Below, one piece after another: positions 26,966 through 36,279 of a stretch of 64,000 nt of DNA. The notes beneath the pieces were generated by a model that saw only the letters and a program-made list of their open reading frames with translations, did no database searches and was not told where the DNA came from. A program made the translations under genes and the position numbers. How positions within the stretch are numbered: the first letter of the stretch is position 1; each line of letters opens with the position of its first letter. The DNA is from Rickettsia helvetica (GTDB lineage: Bacteria > Pseudomonadota > Alphaproteobacteria > Rickettsiales > Rickettsiaceae), in contig NZ_OZ018776.1 of the NCBI RefSeq assembly GCF_963970025.1, positions 806,001-870,000 of the forward strand. The letters run 5' to 3'.

Positions 26966-27428
26966 ATTTTATTTTTTAGTTTTTATATTATTAAGCGGTT
27001 TTACAGTACAACGAGAATGTCCACTTATAGATGATCCATGCAATAGTAGTAGTAATAATTATGTAGATGATTTATCTATAACTAAAGATAATAGGATAAA
27101 AACTTATATATATAATCCAAATGAAGTTTATTTATTAGTTTTGCATTTTGGCTTTCAATCGCATATAGAATTTGCTAAAAACGAAGAAATCCACAATATA
27201 ATTCTTGGGGATGCTTATGCGTGGAAAATAACTCCTCTTGCAAATAGATTATTTATTAAGCCTCTTGAAAAAGATATTCGCACAAATATGACTATTATAA
27301 CTAATAAAAGAACATATGAATTTGATATCGCTTCTACGGAACTTATGATGGGTAACGAAAGGGATTTAGTATATGTAATTAAATTTTACTACCCTAAGAA
27401 AAATAGTAATTACATGGCAAGGTTTTAA
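26952..27428 (+). CDS. rvhB9-2: Truncated VirB9 paralogue (N-terminal domain only)
   Basis: 158 residues with a signal-like start and the VirB9 N-terminal beta domain (IYNPNEVYLLVLHFGFQSH; TNMTIITNKRTYEFDI), ending before the C-terminal domain present in the full copy at 24089. The stop lies 5 bases before a dispersed repeat. Known Rickettsia rvh clusters carry a short RvhB9, so this is probably the normal state and not a fresh truncation. It sits between rvhB8 and rvhB10. Confidence 0.87.
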   Translation: MTIVRFYFLVFILLSGFTVQRECPLIDDPCNSSSNNYVDDLSITKDNRIKTYIYNPNEVYLLVLHFGFQSHIEFAKNEEIHNIILGDAYAWKITPLANRLFIKPLEKDIRTNMTIITNKRTYEFDIASTELMMGNERDLVYVIKFYYPKKNSNYMARF

Positions 27429-27433
27429 TCGAT

Positions 27434-27607
27434 GTCATTCCTGCCTACGGGGAAGGCATTGTTGCATGGATCGAAAAACGCACTCGGTGTCATACCGCGG
27501 CTTGACTACGGTATCCAGAAAAAAATTAATGTCATCCCGCAACTTGATTGTGGGATCTCAGAACACAGTCTGTGATAAAAGATATCGTGGTCAAGCTACG
27601 GTATGAC
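27434..27607. repeat. Composite dispersed repeat
   Basis: Several GTCAT/ATGAC units in tandem: 'gtcataccgcggcttgacta', 'gtcatcccgcaacttgattg', and 'cgtggtcaagctacggtatg' with ac. Separates rvhB9-2 from rvhB10. Confidence 0.85.
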
Positions 27608-27648
27608 AATTTTTTAATATCAAACACTTTAACTAATATAATTTAGAT

Positions 27649-29097
27649 ATGGCTGAAGAGCAAAATAATAATAATAATGCCGGTTCTTTATCAGGAGCAG
27701 ATTCTCCTGAAGTACAAAGAGAATTATCAAAAGTTTCAGTTAGCTTTAATAAGAGTATTGCGATAGTAGTCGTAATTTGCTGTATTTTTATATATATTTT
27801 TTATACTCTTTTTTTCGGTACTAAAAAAGAAGAAATACCGAAGACTCAGATACCGAGTAATATTGTAAAACCTGTTACGGAGGTTGATGATAATATTCTG
27901 GAGATTCCAAAATTACCTGATCCGCCTAAGCTTGAGACGCCCACCGCTCTTCCACCGCTGCCTCCTCCGGTAGTAGAAGTTCCACCGGTCTTACCTCCTA
28001 CTACTCCTGTAGAAGAGAATAAAGACAAAACGCTTCCATTGCCGCCGGTTTCGTTGCCTTCGACCTCAGGAATGCTAGTTGAGAGCGATGCAGAGAAGCA
28101 ACGTCGTGAAGCAAAAAGAAAATCAGCTATAGTGTTAGTTAGTGGTGTAGAGCCTAAAAAAACACCGGAACAGATTACGGCAGAAGCGACCTTTAAAGAT
28201 CGTGGTGATATGTCTTTAGTTCTTGGACGCGGTAAATTAATTGATGCAGTGCTTGAGACGGCAATTAACAGTGATCTCGGCGGTGAAATAAGAGCCATTA
28301 TTAGTAGAGACGTATTTTCTGAGAAAGATAAAGTTATATTGATACCGAAAGGGTCAAAAATATTTGGTAAATATGCAACCTCAACTTCGTCAGACAGTTA
28401 CGGTAGAGTTTCTATAATATGGGATAGAATCGATTTAACTAACGGTTATACTATAGAATTCGACTCACCTGCAGTTGATAATTTAGGTAGACCGGGACTA
28501 CAAGGAAGAGTCGATAATAAATATAAAGAACAATTTGCAAATGCTGTATTACAATCTGGCTTTAATATAGGTCTTGCTAAAGTCCTTGATAAGTTAGTGC
28601 CGCCTCCTATAGATTCGCAGGCAGCGGCTACCAATAGTGCTACGGCAACACAATTATTAAATACGGCTCAAACTATCGCTGCTAATACCGGTATGGATGC
28701 AAATACTAGGATAGTTACAATTTGTACTAATATACTTGCTGCTATTACCGATAAAACTTCGACTGCTTATACTACTATGACTCAAGCATGTACAACAGCA
28801 CAAACTGCTTCTTCAGCGAATACTGCTGAGCAGAGACTTCAAACCTTAGTACAGGCAGTTAATACGGCAGCTTCAAGTTTGCTTACTACTACATCTATAG
28901 CATCAACTCCGACGCAAGCACAACAAGCTTCTACTCAAGCTTTTACGGATGTGACGAATGTTGTACAAAATATGATCACTCAGCAGCAGTTTAAGCCGAC
29001 GACAACGGTTAATCAAGGTACGCCGGTTAGAATATACGTTAATAAGGATTATAAATTCCCAAAAGCCATTTTATTAAAATCGAAGGTAATGAAATGA
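27649..29097 (+). CDS. rvhB10: Type IV secretion channel protein VirB10 (TrbI family)
   Basis: 482 residues. Cytoplasmic tail, membrane helix about 36-57, proline-rich periplasmic linker (about 65-150), and the VirB10/TrbI beta-barrel domain (LVLGRGKLIDAVLETAINSD; VILIPKGSKIFGKY; GRVSIIWDRIDL). The Ala/Thr-rich stretch around 325-430 corresponds to the outer-membrane antenna region. Spans both membranes and senses energy in other systems. Ends ATGA-overlapped with rvhB11. Confidence 0.95.
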   Translation: MAEEQNNNNNAGSLSGADSPEVQRELSKVSVSFNKSIAIVVVICCIFIYIFYTLFFGTKKEEIPKTQIPSNIVKPVTEVDDNILEIPKLPDPPKLETPTALPPLPPPVVEVPPVLPPTTPVEENKDKTLPLPPVSLPSTSGMLVESDAEKQRREAKRKSAIVLVSGVEPKKTPEQITAEATFKDRGDMSLVLGRGKLIDAVLETAINSDLGGEIRAIISRDVFSEKDKVILIPKGSKIFGKYATSTSSDSYGRVSIIWDRIDLTNGYTIEFDSPAVDNLGRPGLQGRVDNKYKEQFANAVLQSGFNIGLAKVLDKLVPPPIDSQAAATNSATATQLLNTAQTIAANTGMDANTRIVTICTNILAAITDKTSTAYTTMTQACTTAQTASSANTAEQRLQTLVQAVNTAASSLLTTTSIASTPTQAQQASTQAFTDVTNVVQNMITQQQFKPTTTVNQGTPVRIYVNKDYKFPKAILLKSKVMK

Positions 29098-30098
29098 ATG
29101 AAGAATTTGCAGCCTTAGAGACGTTTTTACTTCCTTTTAAAAATTTATTTGCTGAAGACGGTATTAACGAAATTATGGTTAATAAGCCTGGAGAAGTATG
29201 GGTTGAAAAAAAAGGCGATATATATTCTAAACAAATACCGGAACTGGATAGCGAACATCTACTTTCATTAGGGCGTTTAGTCGCTCAATCTACCGAACAG
29301 ATGATTTCAGAAGAAAAACCGCTGCTTTCAGCAACTTTGCCGAATGGCTACCGTATTCAAATAGTATTTCCTCCTGCTTGTGAGATAGGACAAATCATTT
29401 ATTCTATAAGAAAGCCTAGCGGTATGAATCTAACTTTAGATGAATATGCTAAAATGGGGGCATTTGATGATACTGCAACAGAAGGTTTAGTAGATGAAGA
29501 TGCAGTAATTTTAAATAATTTCTTAGCTGAAAAAAAGATTAAAGAATTTATTAGACATGCAGTTGTTTCAAAGAAAAATATCATAATTAGCGGTGGTACT
29601 TCAACCGGTAAAACTACTTTTACTAATGCGGCACTTACTGAAATACCTGCAATAGAAAGATTAATTACTGTAGAAGATGCTCGTGAGGTTGTGCTATCAA
29701 GCCATCCTAACAGAGTGCATTTACTTGCTTCCAAAGGAGGACAGGGGCGTGCAAATGTTACTACTCAAGATTTAATAGAGGCCTGTTTGCGTTTAAGACC
29801 GGATAGAATTATAGTCGGTGAGCTTCGAGGTAAAGAAGCTTTTAGTTTTTTGCGTGCTATTAATACAGGTCACCCCGGTTCAATATCAACACTGCATGCT
29901 GATAGTCCCGCTATGGCAATTGAGCAGTTAAAGCTTATGGTTATGCAAGCAGATCTTGGTATGCCGCCTGAAGAAGTAAAGAAGTATATTTTAACCGTTG
30001 TAGATATCGTTGTGCAGTTAAAACGCGGTAGCGGTGGGAAGAGATATGTTTCAGAGGTGTACTACAAGAAGAATAAAAATGCTGAGGGGATGGTTTAA
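29094..30098 (+). CDS. rvhB11: Type IV secretion ATPase VirB11
   Basis: 334-residue hexameric traffic ATPase. Walker A is GGTSTGKTT (167-175), the Asp box region is ERLITVEDAREV, Walker B is LRLRPDRIIVGELRG, followed by the GHPGSISTLHAD His box. All ATPase motifs intact. A 4-base overlap with rvhB10 indicates coupling. Confidence 0.96.
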   Translation: MNEEFAALETFLLPFKNLFAEDGINEIMVNKPGEVWVEKKGDIYSKQIPELDSEHLLSLGRLVAQSTEQMISEEKPLLSATLPNGYRIQIVFPPACEIGQIIYSIRKPSGMNLTLDEYAKMGAFDDTATEGLVDEDAVILNNFLAEKKIKEFIRHAVVSKKNIIISGGTSTGKTTFTNAALTEIPAIERLITVEDAREVVLSSHPNRVHLLASKGGQGRANVTTQDLIEACLRLRPDRIIVGELRGKEAFSFLRAINTGHPGSISTLHADSPAMAIEQLKLMVMQADLGMPPEEVKKYILTVVDIVVQLKRGSGGKRYVSEVYYKKNKNAEGMV

Positions 30099-30101
30099 AA
30101 G

Positions 30102-30194
30102 CGTCATTGCGAGGAAATTACGAAGTAATTGACAAAGCAATCTTAGACAAGATTTCTGAGATTGCCATGCTCTTTTCAGTCGCTCGCAATGACG
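30102..30194. repeat. Dispersed repeat (CGTCATTGCGAG family)
   Basis: Ends CGTCATTGCGAG and CTCGCAATGACG are intact. It separates rvhB11 from rvhD4, so any rvhB11-rvhD4 transcript runs through it. Confidence 0.9.
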
Positions 30195-30249
30195 TAAAAA
30201 TTACTCCACGCAAAAACTAACGTATAGAATAAACTAGGAATATCAATTC

Positions 30250-32025
30250 ATGGAATGGTATAAGATACTTAAAGTTACTAGGAATATATTCGGTCATGCT
30301 ATAATTCATCCAGTTGTTATTTTTTGTACCATTTGGATAAGCGGTGCATTTGTTGCAATTTTTACTAATGAGGTTAGAGCTTTAGGTGTAGATATAAATG
30401 CTATAAATATTGCTTATAAGTGGGCTTATTGGCTTATTAACGTTTGGGGGCAGTTAAAAATTGCCGACTATAATTATTTAAAATTGAAGCTAATTGCATC
30501 TCTTCTTGGTCCCGCTATTGTTGTTATAATATTTTATATTAAAAATTTTGAAAGAATAAAATCATTACAATTTTTTGAGCAACCGGAAAAAGTATATGGA
30601 GATGCTAGCTGGGCTAATCCATCAGATATAGAGGCTGCGGGTCTTAGATCCAAAAAAGGTATGTTAATAGGTGTTGATGTCGGTGGATATTTTGTTGCAG
30701 ACGGGTTCCAGCATGCTTTATTATTTGCTCCTACCGGTTCAGGTAAAGGTGTGGGTTTTGTGATACCTAACCTGTTATTTTGGAGTGATTCGGTAGTAGT
30801 ACATGACATAAAGCTCGAAAATCACGGTTTGACGAGCGGTTGGCGTGAGAAACAAGGTCAGAAAGTTTTTGTATGGGAACCTTCTAATCCCGACGGTGTC
30901 ACTCATTGTTACAATCCGATTGATTGGGTTAGTACTAAGCCCGGGCAGATGGTTGATGACGTTCAAAAAATTTCAAATCTTATAATGCCGGAAAAGGATT
31001 TTTGGAATAATGAAGCACGAAGTTTATTCTTAGGTGTAACTTTATATTTAATAGCTGATCCTACTAAAACTAAATCTTTCGGTGAAGTAGTGCGTACCAT
31101 GAGAAGTGACGACGTAGTTTATAATCTAGCGGTCGTACTCGACACTTTAGGCAGTGTAATACATCCTGTTGCATATATGAATATTGCTGCGTTTTTGCAA
31201 AAAGCCGATAAAGAGCGTTCGGGCGTAATATCTACAATGAACTCATCGCTTGAATTATGGGCAAATCCGCTTATTGATTCAGCTACTGCATCTTCTGATT
31301 TCAACATACAAGAATTTAAAAAAGTAAAAACAACCGTATATGTAGGGTTAACACCCGATAATATACAGCGTTTACAAAAATTAATGCAGGTGTTTTATCA
31401 GCAGGCGACAGAATTTTTAAGCCGCAAAATGCCGGATTTAAAGGAAGAGCCGCATGGGGTAATGTTCTTACTTGATGAGTTCCCGACGCTTGGGAAGATG
31501 GATACTTTTAAAGCCGGTATAGCTTATTTTAGAGGTTATAGAGTTCGGTTATTTTTGATTATTCAAGATACGCAGCAGTTAAAAGGAACATATGAAGATG
31601 CAGGGATGAATTCTTTCTTATCTAATGCAACATATCGTATTACTTTTGCTGCTAATAACTATGAAACGGCAAATTTAATATCGCAGCTTGTCGGTAATAA
31701 GACGGTAGAACAAAGATCATTTAGTAAACCTTTATTTTTTGACCTTAATATTTCTACTAGAACCCAAAATGTTTCTCAAGTTCAAAGAGCTTTACTTTTA
31801 CCTCAAGAAGTAATACAGTTACCGAGAGATGAGCAAATTGTTTTAATAGAATCCTTTCCGCCTATAAAATCTCGTAAAATTAAGTATTATGAAGATAAGT
31901 TTTTTACTAGTAGATTATTACCGCCGACTTTTATACCTACTCAAGTACCTTTTAACCCTAGGGCAAATAATAATGAGGCTTCTGAAGAGACTGAAACAAC
32001 AACTGCTCCGGAAAATAATGAGTAA
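30250..32025 (+). CDS. rvhD4: Type IV secretion coupling protein VirD4
   Basis: 591-residue coupling ATPase that recruits substrates to the channel. Two N-terminal membrane segments (about 15-40 and 82-98), Walker A APTGSGKGVGF (160-170), Walker B VMFLLDEFPTLG near 405, and the conserved QDTQQLKGTY region. Intact. Ends 9 bases before ppx/gppA. Confidence 0.96.
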   Translation: MEWYKILKVTRNIFGHAIIHPVVIFCTIWISGAFVAIFTNEVRALGVDINAINIAYKWAYWLINVWGQLKIADYNYLKLKLIASLLGPAIVVIIFYIKNFERIKSLQFFEQPEKVYGDASWANPSDIEAAGLRSKKGMLIGVDVGGYFVADGFQHALLFAPTGSGKGVGFVIPNLLFWSDSVVVHDIKLENHGLTSGWREKQGQKVFVWEPSNPDGVTHCYNPIDWVSTKPGQMVDDVQKISNLIMPEKDFWNNEARSLFLGVTLYLIADPTKTKSFGEVVRTMRSDDVVYNLAVVLDTLGSVIHPVAYMNIAAFLQKADKERSGVISTMNSSLELWANPLIDSATASSDFNIQEFKKVKTTVYVGLTPDNIQRLQKLMQVFYQQATEFLSRKMPDLKEEPHGVMFLLDEFPTLGKMDTFKAGIAYFRGYRVRLFLIIQDTQQLKGTYEDAGMNSFLSNATYRITFAANNYETANLISQLVGNKTVEQRSFSKPLFFDLNISTRTQNVSQVQRALLLPQEVIQLPRDEQIVLIESFPPIKSRKIKYYEDKFFTSRLLPPTFIPTQVPFNPRANNNEASEETETTTAPENNE

Positions 32026-32034
32026 GATCCAAAA

Positions 32035-33447
32035 ATGCGTTCAGCTATTATTGATATCGGTTCAAATGCTTTAAGAGCTGTAGTTTATGAAAGTGATGAG
32101 CTTGGAGCTCCGGAAATTTTTAATTACAAATTTAGAAATTATCTTACAAATTTACTTAATTTAGATAATTTAGACGTAAAACATCAAACATATTTATCTC
32201 TACAATATCTTATCCATATTTTTACTAAACTGTCCGTTACTAATATTAGATGTGTTGCAACAGCTATACTTAGGGGGCATCCTAAAGCAGATGAATTCAA
32301 AGCTATAATTAAAAAGAGATTCAATATTGATATTGAAATTATCTCAGGTGAACGTGAAGCTTATTTAACTGCTGCCGGATTAATTTCCGGTATTAGTGAT
32401 GCTTTCGGTATTGTAGCCGATCTTGGCGGTGGAAGTCTTGAGCTTGCACAGATTGGAAATAAAAAAGTCGGTAAATTAAAATCATTGCCGCTTGGTACAA
32501 AAATTATTGCTAGTAGCAATTTTGGTGATGTTGGGCTGATTACTAAAATGCTAGAGGAGGAATTTGGAGCTGCACATTATCCTAATTTATATTTAATCGG
32601 CGGTGCATTACGTCTAATGAGCCGTATATACATGGAGTCTATAAATTATCCCCTTAAAAATTTACATAATTTTGAAATAAATCGTGTAGAGTTTGAGTTA
32701 TATTTAGAGAAATTATCGCAAATCGATAAATTAAAGTTGAGTTATTACGAGCAGAAAGCCATAAATTATAATGCAGTTTTAGTAATAAAAGCGATGATTA
32801 AGGTATTTTCACCGGAAAAAATTATTATCTCAAATTACGGTTTAAAAGAAGGAGTAAGATTTGACTCGTTGCCGTCTCATGAAACAGAAAAAGATATTAT
32901 TTATGAGAGGGTAAAGAGATTAGTAAAATTTGATAGAAATATATGTAAAATTGAAAAATATATTGAAGCAGTACAATATCTTTTAATTAATTCCGATGCC
33001 ACGACTCCTATTATTATTGAACTCGCTATAATGCTAGCACAATATAATAAAAATATTGATAAAACGCTCAGAGCAAATTTTGTTTCAGCATTTATATTAT
33101 CTTCAGACATTCCTTTTAGTCATAGACAGCGTCTTATGCTAGGTATTGCCCTTACAGTTACTTATACTGCTAAAACTGACATGCAGATTAATAAAATAGC
33201 TAAGAAAATGATTAGTAAAAGTGATTATTACAACAGTCATATAATCGGTTATTATATAAAAATTGCTAGAGAGATCGATGGACCGGAATTCCAAGAACCT
33301 TCTTTTTCGATTAAATTAAAAGACGATAAATTTTTACAAATTAATGCTTCAAATATCTTGCCTAAACAAGTGTTTGAAAAGGTTTGTGAACGTTTAAAAG
33401 ATATAAGTTCTGCTAGAAAAAATATTAGTTATAATTTTAGTGATTAG
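32035..33447 (+). CDS. ppx: Ppx/GppA-family phosphatase (exopolyphosphatase-like)
   Basis: ASKHA-fold enzyme acting on polyphosphate or pppGpp. The N-terminal phosphate-binding motif is IDIGSNALRAVVYE; the second is GIVADLGGGSLELAQI; the SGEREAYLTA stretch between them is typical. The C-terminal half is an HD-like helical domain. 470 residues. Which substrate it uses cannot be told. It probably shares the rvhD4 transcript, as the gap is only 9 bases. Confidence 0.88.
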   Translation: MRSAIIDIGSNALRAVVYESDELGAPEIFNYKFRNYLTNLLNLDNLDVKHQTYLSLQYLIHIFTKLSVTNIRCVATAILRGHPKADEFKAIIKKRFNIDIEIISGEREAYLTAAGLISGISDAFGIVADLGGGSLELAQIGNKKVGKLKSLPLGTKIIASSNFGDVGLITKMLEEEFGAAHYPNLYLIGGALRLMSRIYMESINYPLKNLHNFEINRVEFELYLEKLSQIDKLKLSYYEQKAINYNAVLVIKAMIKVFSPEKIIISNYGLKEGVRFDSLPSHETEKDIIYERVKRLVKFDRNICKIEKYIEAVQYLLINSDATTPIIIELAIMLAQYNKNIDKTLRANFVSAFILSSDIPFSHRQRLMLGIALTVTYTAKTDMQINKIAKKMISKSDYYNSHIIGYYIKIAREIDGPEFQEPSFSIKLKDDKFLQINASNILPKQVFEKVCERLKDISSARKNISYNFSD

Positions 33448-33513
33448 ATTTTGTTTGTGTGTTTCCTTTTATGTCCTGCCTGCGGAAGTATTGTTGCGTG
33501 GATCACTTTTCAA

Positions 33514-33633
33514 CGTCATTGCGAGGAAAAATTGAAAATTTTGACGAAGCAATCCAGTAAAAAATGCTAAAATTAGCATTTTTTTATTATTTTTTCTAGA
33601 TTGCTACGCTTCTTTTAGTCGCTCGCAATGACG
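33514..33633. repeat. Dispersed repeat with central hairpin
   Basis: CGTCATTGCGAG ... CTCGCAATGACG ends. In the middle, aaaaaatgctaa/ttagcatttttt forms a 12-bp hairpin followed by T-rich DNA (33559-33584), which resembles an intrinsic terminator for ppx. Confidence 0.88.
33559..33590 (+). terminator. Possible intrinsic terminator inside a dispersed repeat
   Basis: Stem aaaaaatgctaa with ttagcatttttt, 2-base loop, followed by ttttatt. About 110 bases after the ppx stop. The stem is AT-rich and therefore weak, so termination is a guess from structure. Confidence 0.35.
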
Positions 33634-33658
33634 ATTTGGTATCCATGCAACAACGCTC

Positions 33659-35500
33659 TTATGCATGATTAATTACGCTCTCCATCAAATGTGTCACAAT
33701 TATATCTTCACCTAGAATTTGTACTTCTTGCTCTTGATCTTGAGAAACCGTAGAAATTTCATGAGACTCTTTATAGTCATTTAGTAATTTCAATATTTCC
33801 GGTTTATTAGTAGCTAAGTCTAAAGGAGTCTCATTGTGTGAATTTTTTTATGAATGTTGATATCCTTATGGCTAAGTAATAATTCAGCTATTTCAGGATT
33901 ATTAGAATAATAGCATAATGTAAAAGAGTATTATTATCTGTATCTTTTTCATTGATATTTGTTTTTTCTAAAGAAAGTAAATAGTTTATTATTTCTAAAT
34001 TACTGCGGTAAATGCCATAAATGAAAGCATTAAATATAATTTTGGAAGTTAAAGTTTCTTGTTCTATTTTCTTCATTATATCTATTTCTTGACATAAGGC
34101 TGCCATGGTCAAAACTTCATTTCCTAGGTTTTGTACATTTATAAAAGGTATAAGTTCCTTTAGTTCGTAGGCTAAGTTTTCACTTGGAGTTAATAATAAT
34201 TTACCTATTTCATTATTTAATTTTATAATAGGGCTTTTGCTTAAAGCCTCTGAATCTTTTTTAAAAGTACAACTACTAAATCTAATTCTTCTTTCTTAAA
34301 TTTATCTATTTTATTGTCATTTATAAGTTTTTGTAAGGTTAAGGGGCATCCGCTAGCAATAATACATTCTAATAATTTGTAATGAGGTTTAATCTCAATA
34401 TTATCTATTCTGTCTAATGCACTAGCTTCTATATAATTTACATCTATAAAACTAATTTGTCTGTTTTTAAGCAGCCGTAAAATGTTTTGTCCCAATAAAT
34501 CACTAGCTTTTTAGTGAGATATTTCCATTAGCTCCTGCAAGCCTTGTGCAGGATTATTCTCATAAAAGTTACGAGCAGCATCAAATAGTTTTTTTACTAG
34601 AGAAACTCTCTCATTACTTTCTTCTTCATTCTTATCTTCAGTTATACTACTATATTCTCTTAGCGTATTAAGTAAGTTCATAATAGCTTAAATATGGTGC
34701 AATTTCTTCTTGTGTTAATATTCCTGCTTTTACTAACTTATGTTCTTCAATATTAGTTATTTCTTTTCCTGTTCTTTGATCGTGTTCTTGGTTTTATAAA
34801 TTTTGTCGATTTGCCTTATTTAAGGATTCCACTTCTTTTTTATATTTAGCAATTATTTCTTGTTTTTCTTCTTCAGAATTCTTAGCGTTTAAAAGTAGAA
34901 CGTATTTTTTTTCTAGATATTCTGCTAAAGCTTTTGTATCTTCAGCAGTCTTGATCCTTTCTTGATCTTTTAGGTTATTCTCATATACTTTTAATAAGTC
35001 TGTATTTTTGTTGCTTCACTAAATAGCAATGCACTAAACAGCAAAGCTTTTTCAAGATCCTCTTTGCTTTGTTCTTTCCGTTCTATGGCTTTATGCTGAG
35101 TTTCAGTTACTTTAGTTTGATATTCTTTTTCAAGTTCAGATTCAGATATTTTTGTAAAATATTCTATTTTTGTGTTAATTTCTTCTAAAGTATTATTTTT
35201 TATTAATTCTGCAGTTTCTGCACACATTTGGAGTAATTCGGCCTCAGTTAATTTTTTTAATTCTTTAAAAGTATTTGTTAGTTCCATTATTTCTTTTAGC
35301 TCTTCTTCGAGCTCGTTAGTTAAACTTTGTGATTCTTACGGTTGAATTCTAATATTATTTAAATGATTGATTACATAGCTAATAGCATCATATTGCTTTT
35401 TATATTGTAAAGGAAATAAATTGATTATTGATTCTAAATTCCCATCAATAATTGAAAAAATTTCTTGTGCTACGAGTGATATATTTTTTACCCCTTATCT
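33659..35500 (-). pseudogene. Decayed coiled-coil/ankyrin-repeat protein gene
   Basis: Minus-strand reading in changing frames gives a Glu/Lys-rich, coiled-coil-like N-terminal part (LTNELEEELKEIMELTN; ELEKEYQTKVTETQHKAIE), a middle part (KKLFDAARNFYENNPAQGL) and a C-terminal ankyrin block (NNTLLHYAI; NPEIAELLLSHKDINIHK; NETPLDLATNKPEILKLL). At least three in-frame stops (after RIQP, after RQNL and after EISH) and several frameshifts interrupt it. Intact relatives in Rickettsia are candidate host-interaction proteins; this copy is dead. Confidence 0.7.
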
Positions 35501-35685
35501 ATATTAAAATACCATATTTCGTGGTAATTTCTTGCTTCTTATAGCACGATTATTTATATATGTAAAGAAAAGATCCAAATTAATTTTAATTATTTCTATA
35601 TACAAAACTTAACAAATATTAATATTTTATTAAGCTCTCTTAGTCTACCTCCCAAATCATTATATACTCTTGAAAACGTTGTTTA

Positions 35686-36279
35686 ATGATACATGCAATA
35701 ATGCCACTCCTAAAAGCCATAAATATATTAGGATTTATGATAAAAAATTATTGGAAAAAGTTTTGGAAGAATAGTACTACCAAATCACAAAATTTTATTG
35801 AACTAAACGACATTGCATACGATAATTTAAAAAGAGTCAGAGTCGGCATAGAAGCTTATCGTGAAAATGTTATAGTATATAGGTGTATTAATTTAATTGC
35901 ACAATCGGCGGGACATGTTCCGTGGAAAGTGCTTAAAAGTAAAACCAGAGAAATAATATCAGACCATCCGGTACATTATTTACTAAAAAGACCGAATCCT
36001 GAAAAATCCGGAGCGGATTTTTTTAGTGAGCTAATTGCAAGCAAATTATTATTCGGTAATAGTTATATTTTATCAACTCTAGACTCGTACCCTAAAGAGA
36101 TTTATTTACTACCCGCTCTTGCTACGGAACTTGTTATAGAACATAACAATTTAGTTGCTTATAAATATAAAAGTAACAAAGGTGATAGGATTTATAAGAT
36201 TGATCCTATTTGCAAGATGAGTAGAGTCTTGCATTTAAAAAACTATCATCATAGGTATCTAATTTTTCCCATCTTTTGA
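35686..36279 (+). pseudogene. N-terminal fragment of a GTA/HK97-type phage portal protein
   Basis: About 180 residues match the start of HK97-family portal proteins: NVIVYRCINLIAQSAGHVPW, DHPVHYLLKRPNP, FFSELIASKLLFGNSYIL. Family members run to about 390 residues; this one stops soon after MSRVLHLKNYH, where the sequence becomes the tail end of the oppositely oriented megatron gene. Translation probably starts at the ATG at 35737. A deletion or rearrangement within a former GTA cluster would explain the junction near 36245. The 186 bases before it hold nothing I recognise. Confidence 0.7.

Noticed and set aside
27846..28298. 150-codon antisense frame over rvhB10
   Set aside because: Gly/Ser/Thr-rich shadow of the proline-rich rvhB10 linker, with no plausible leader or family.
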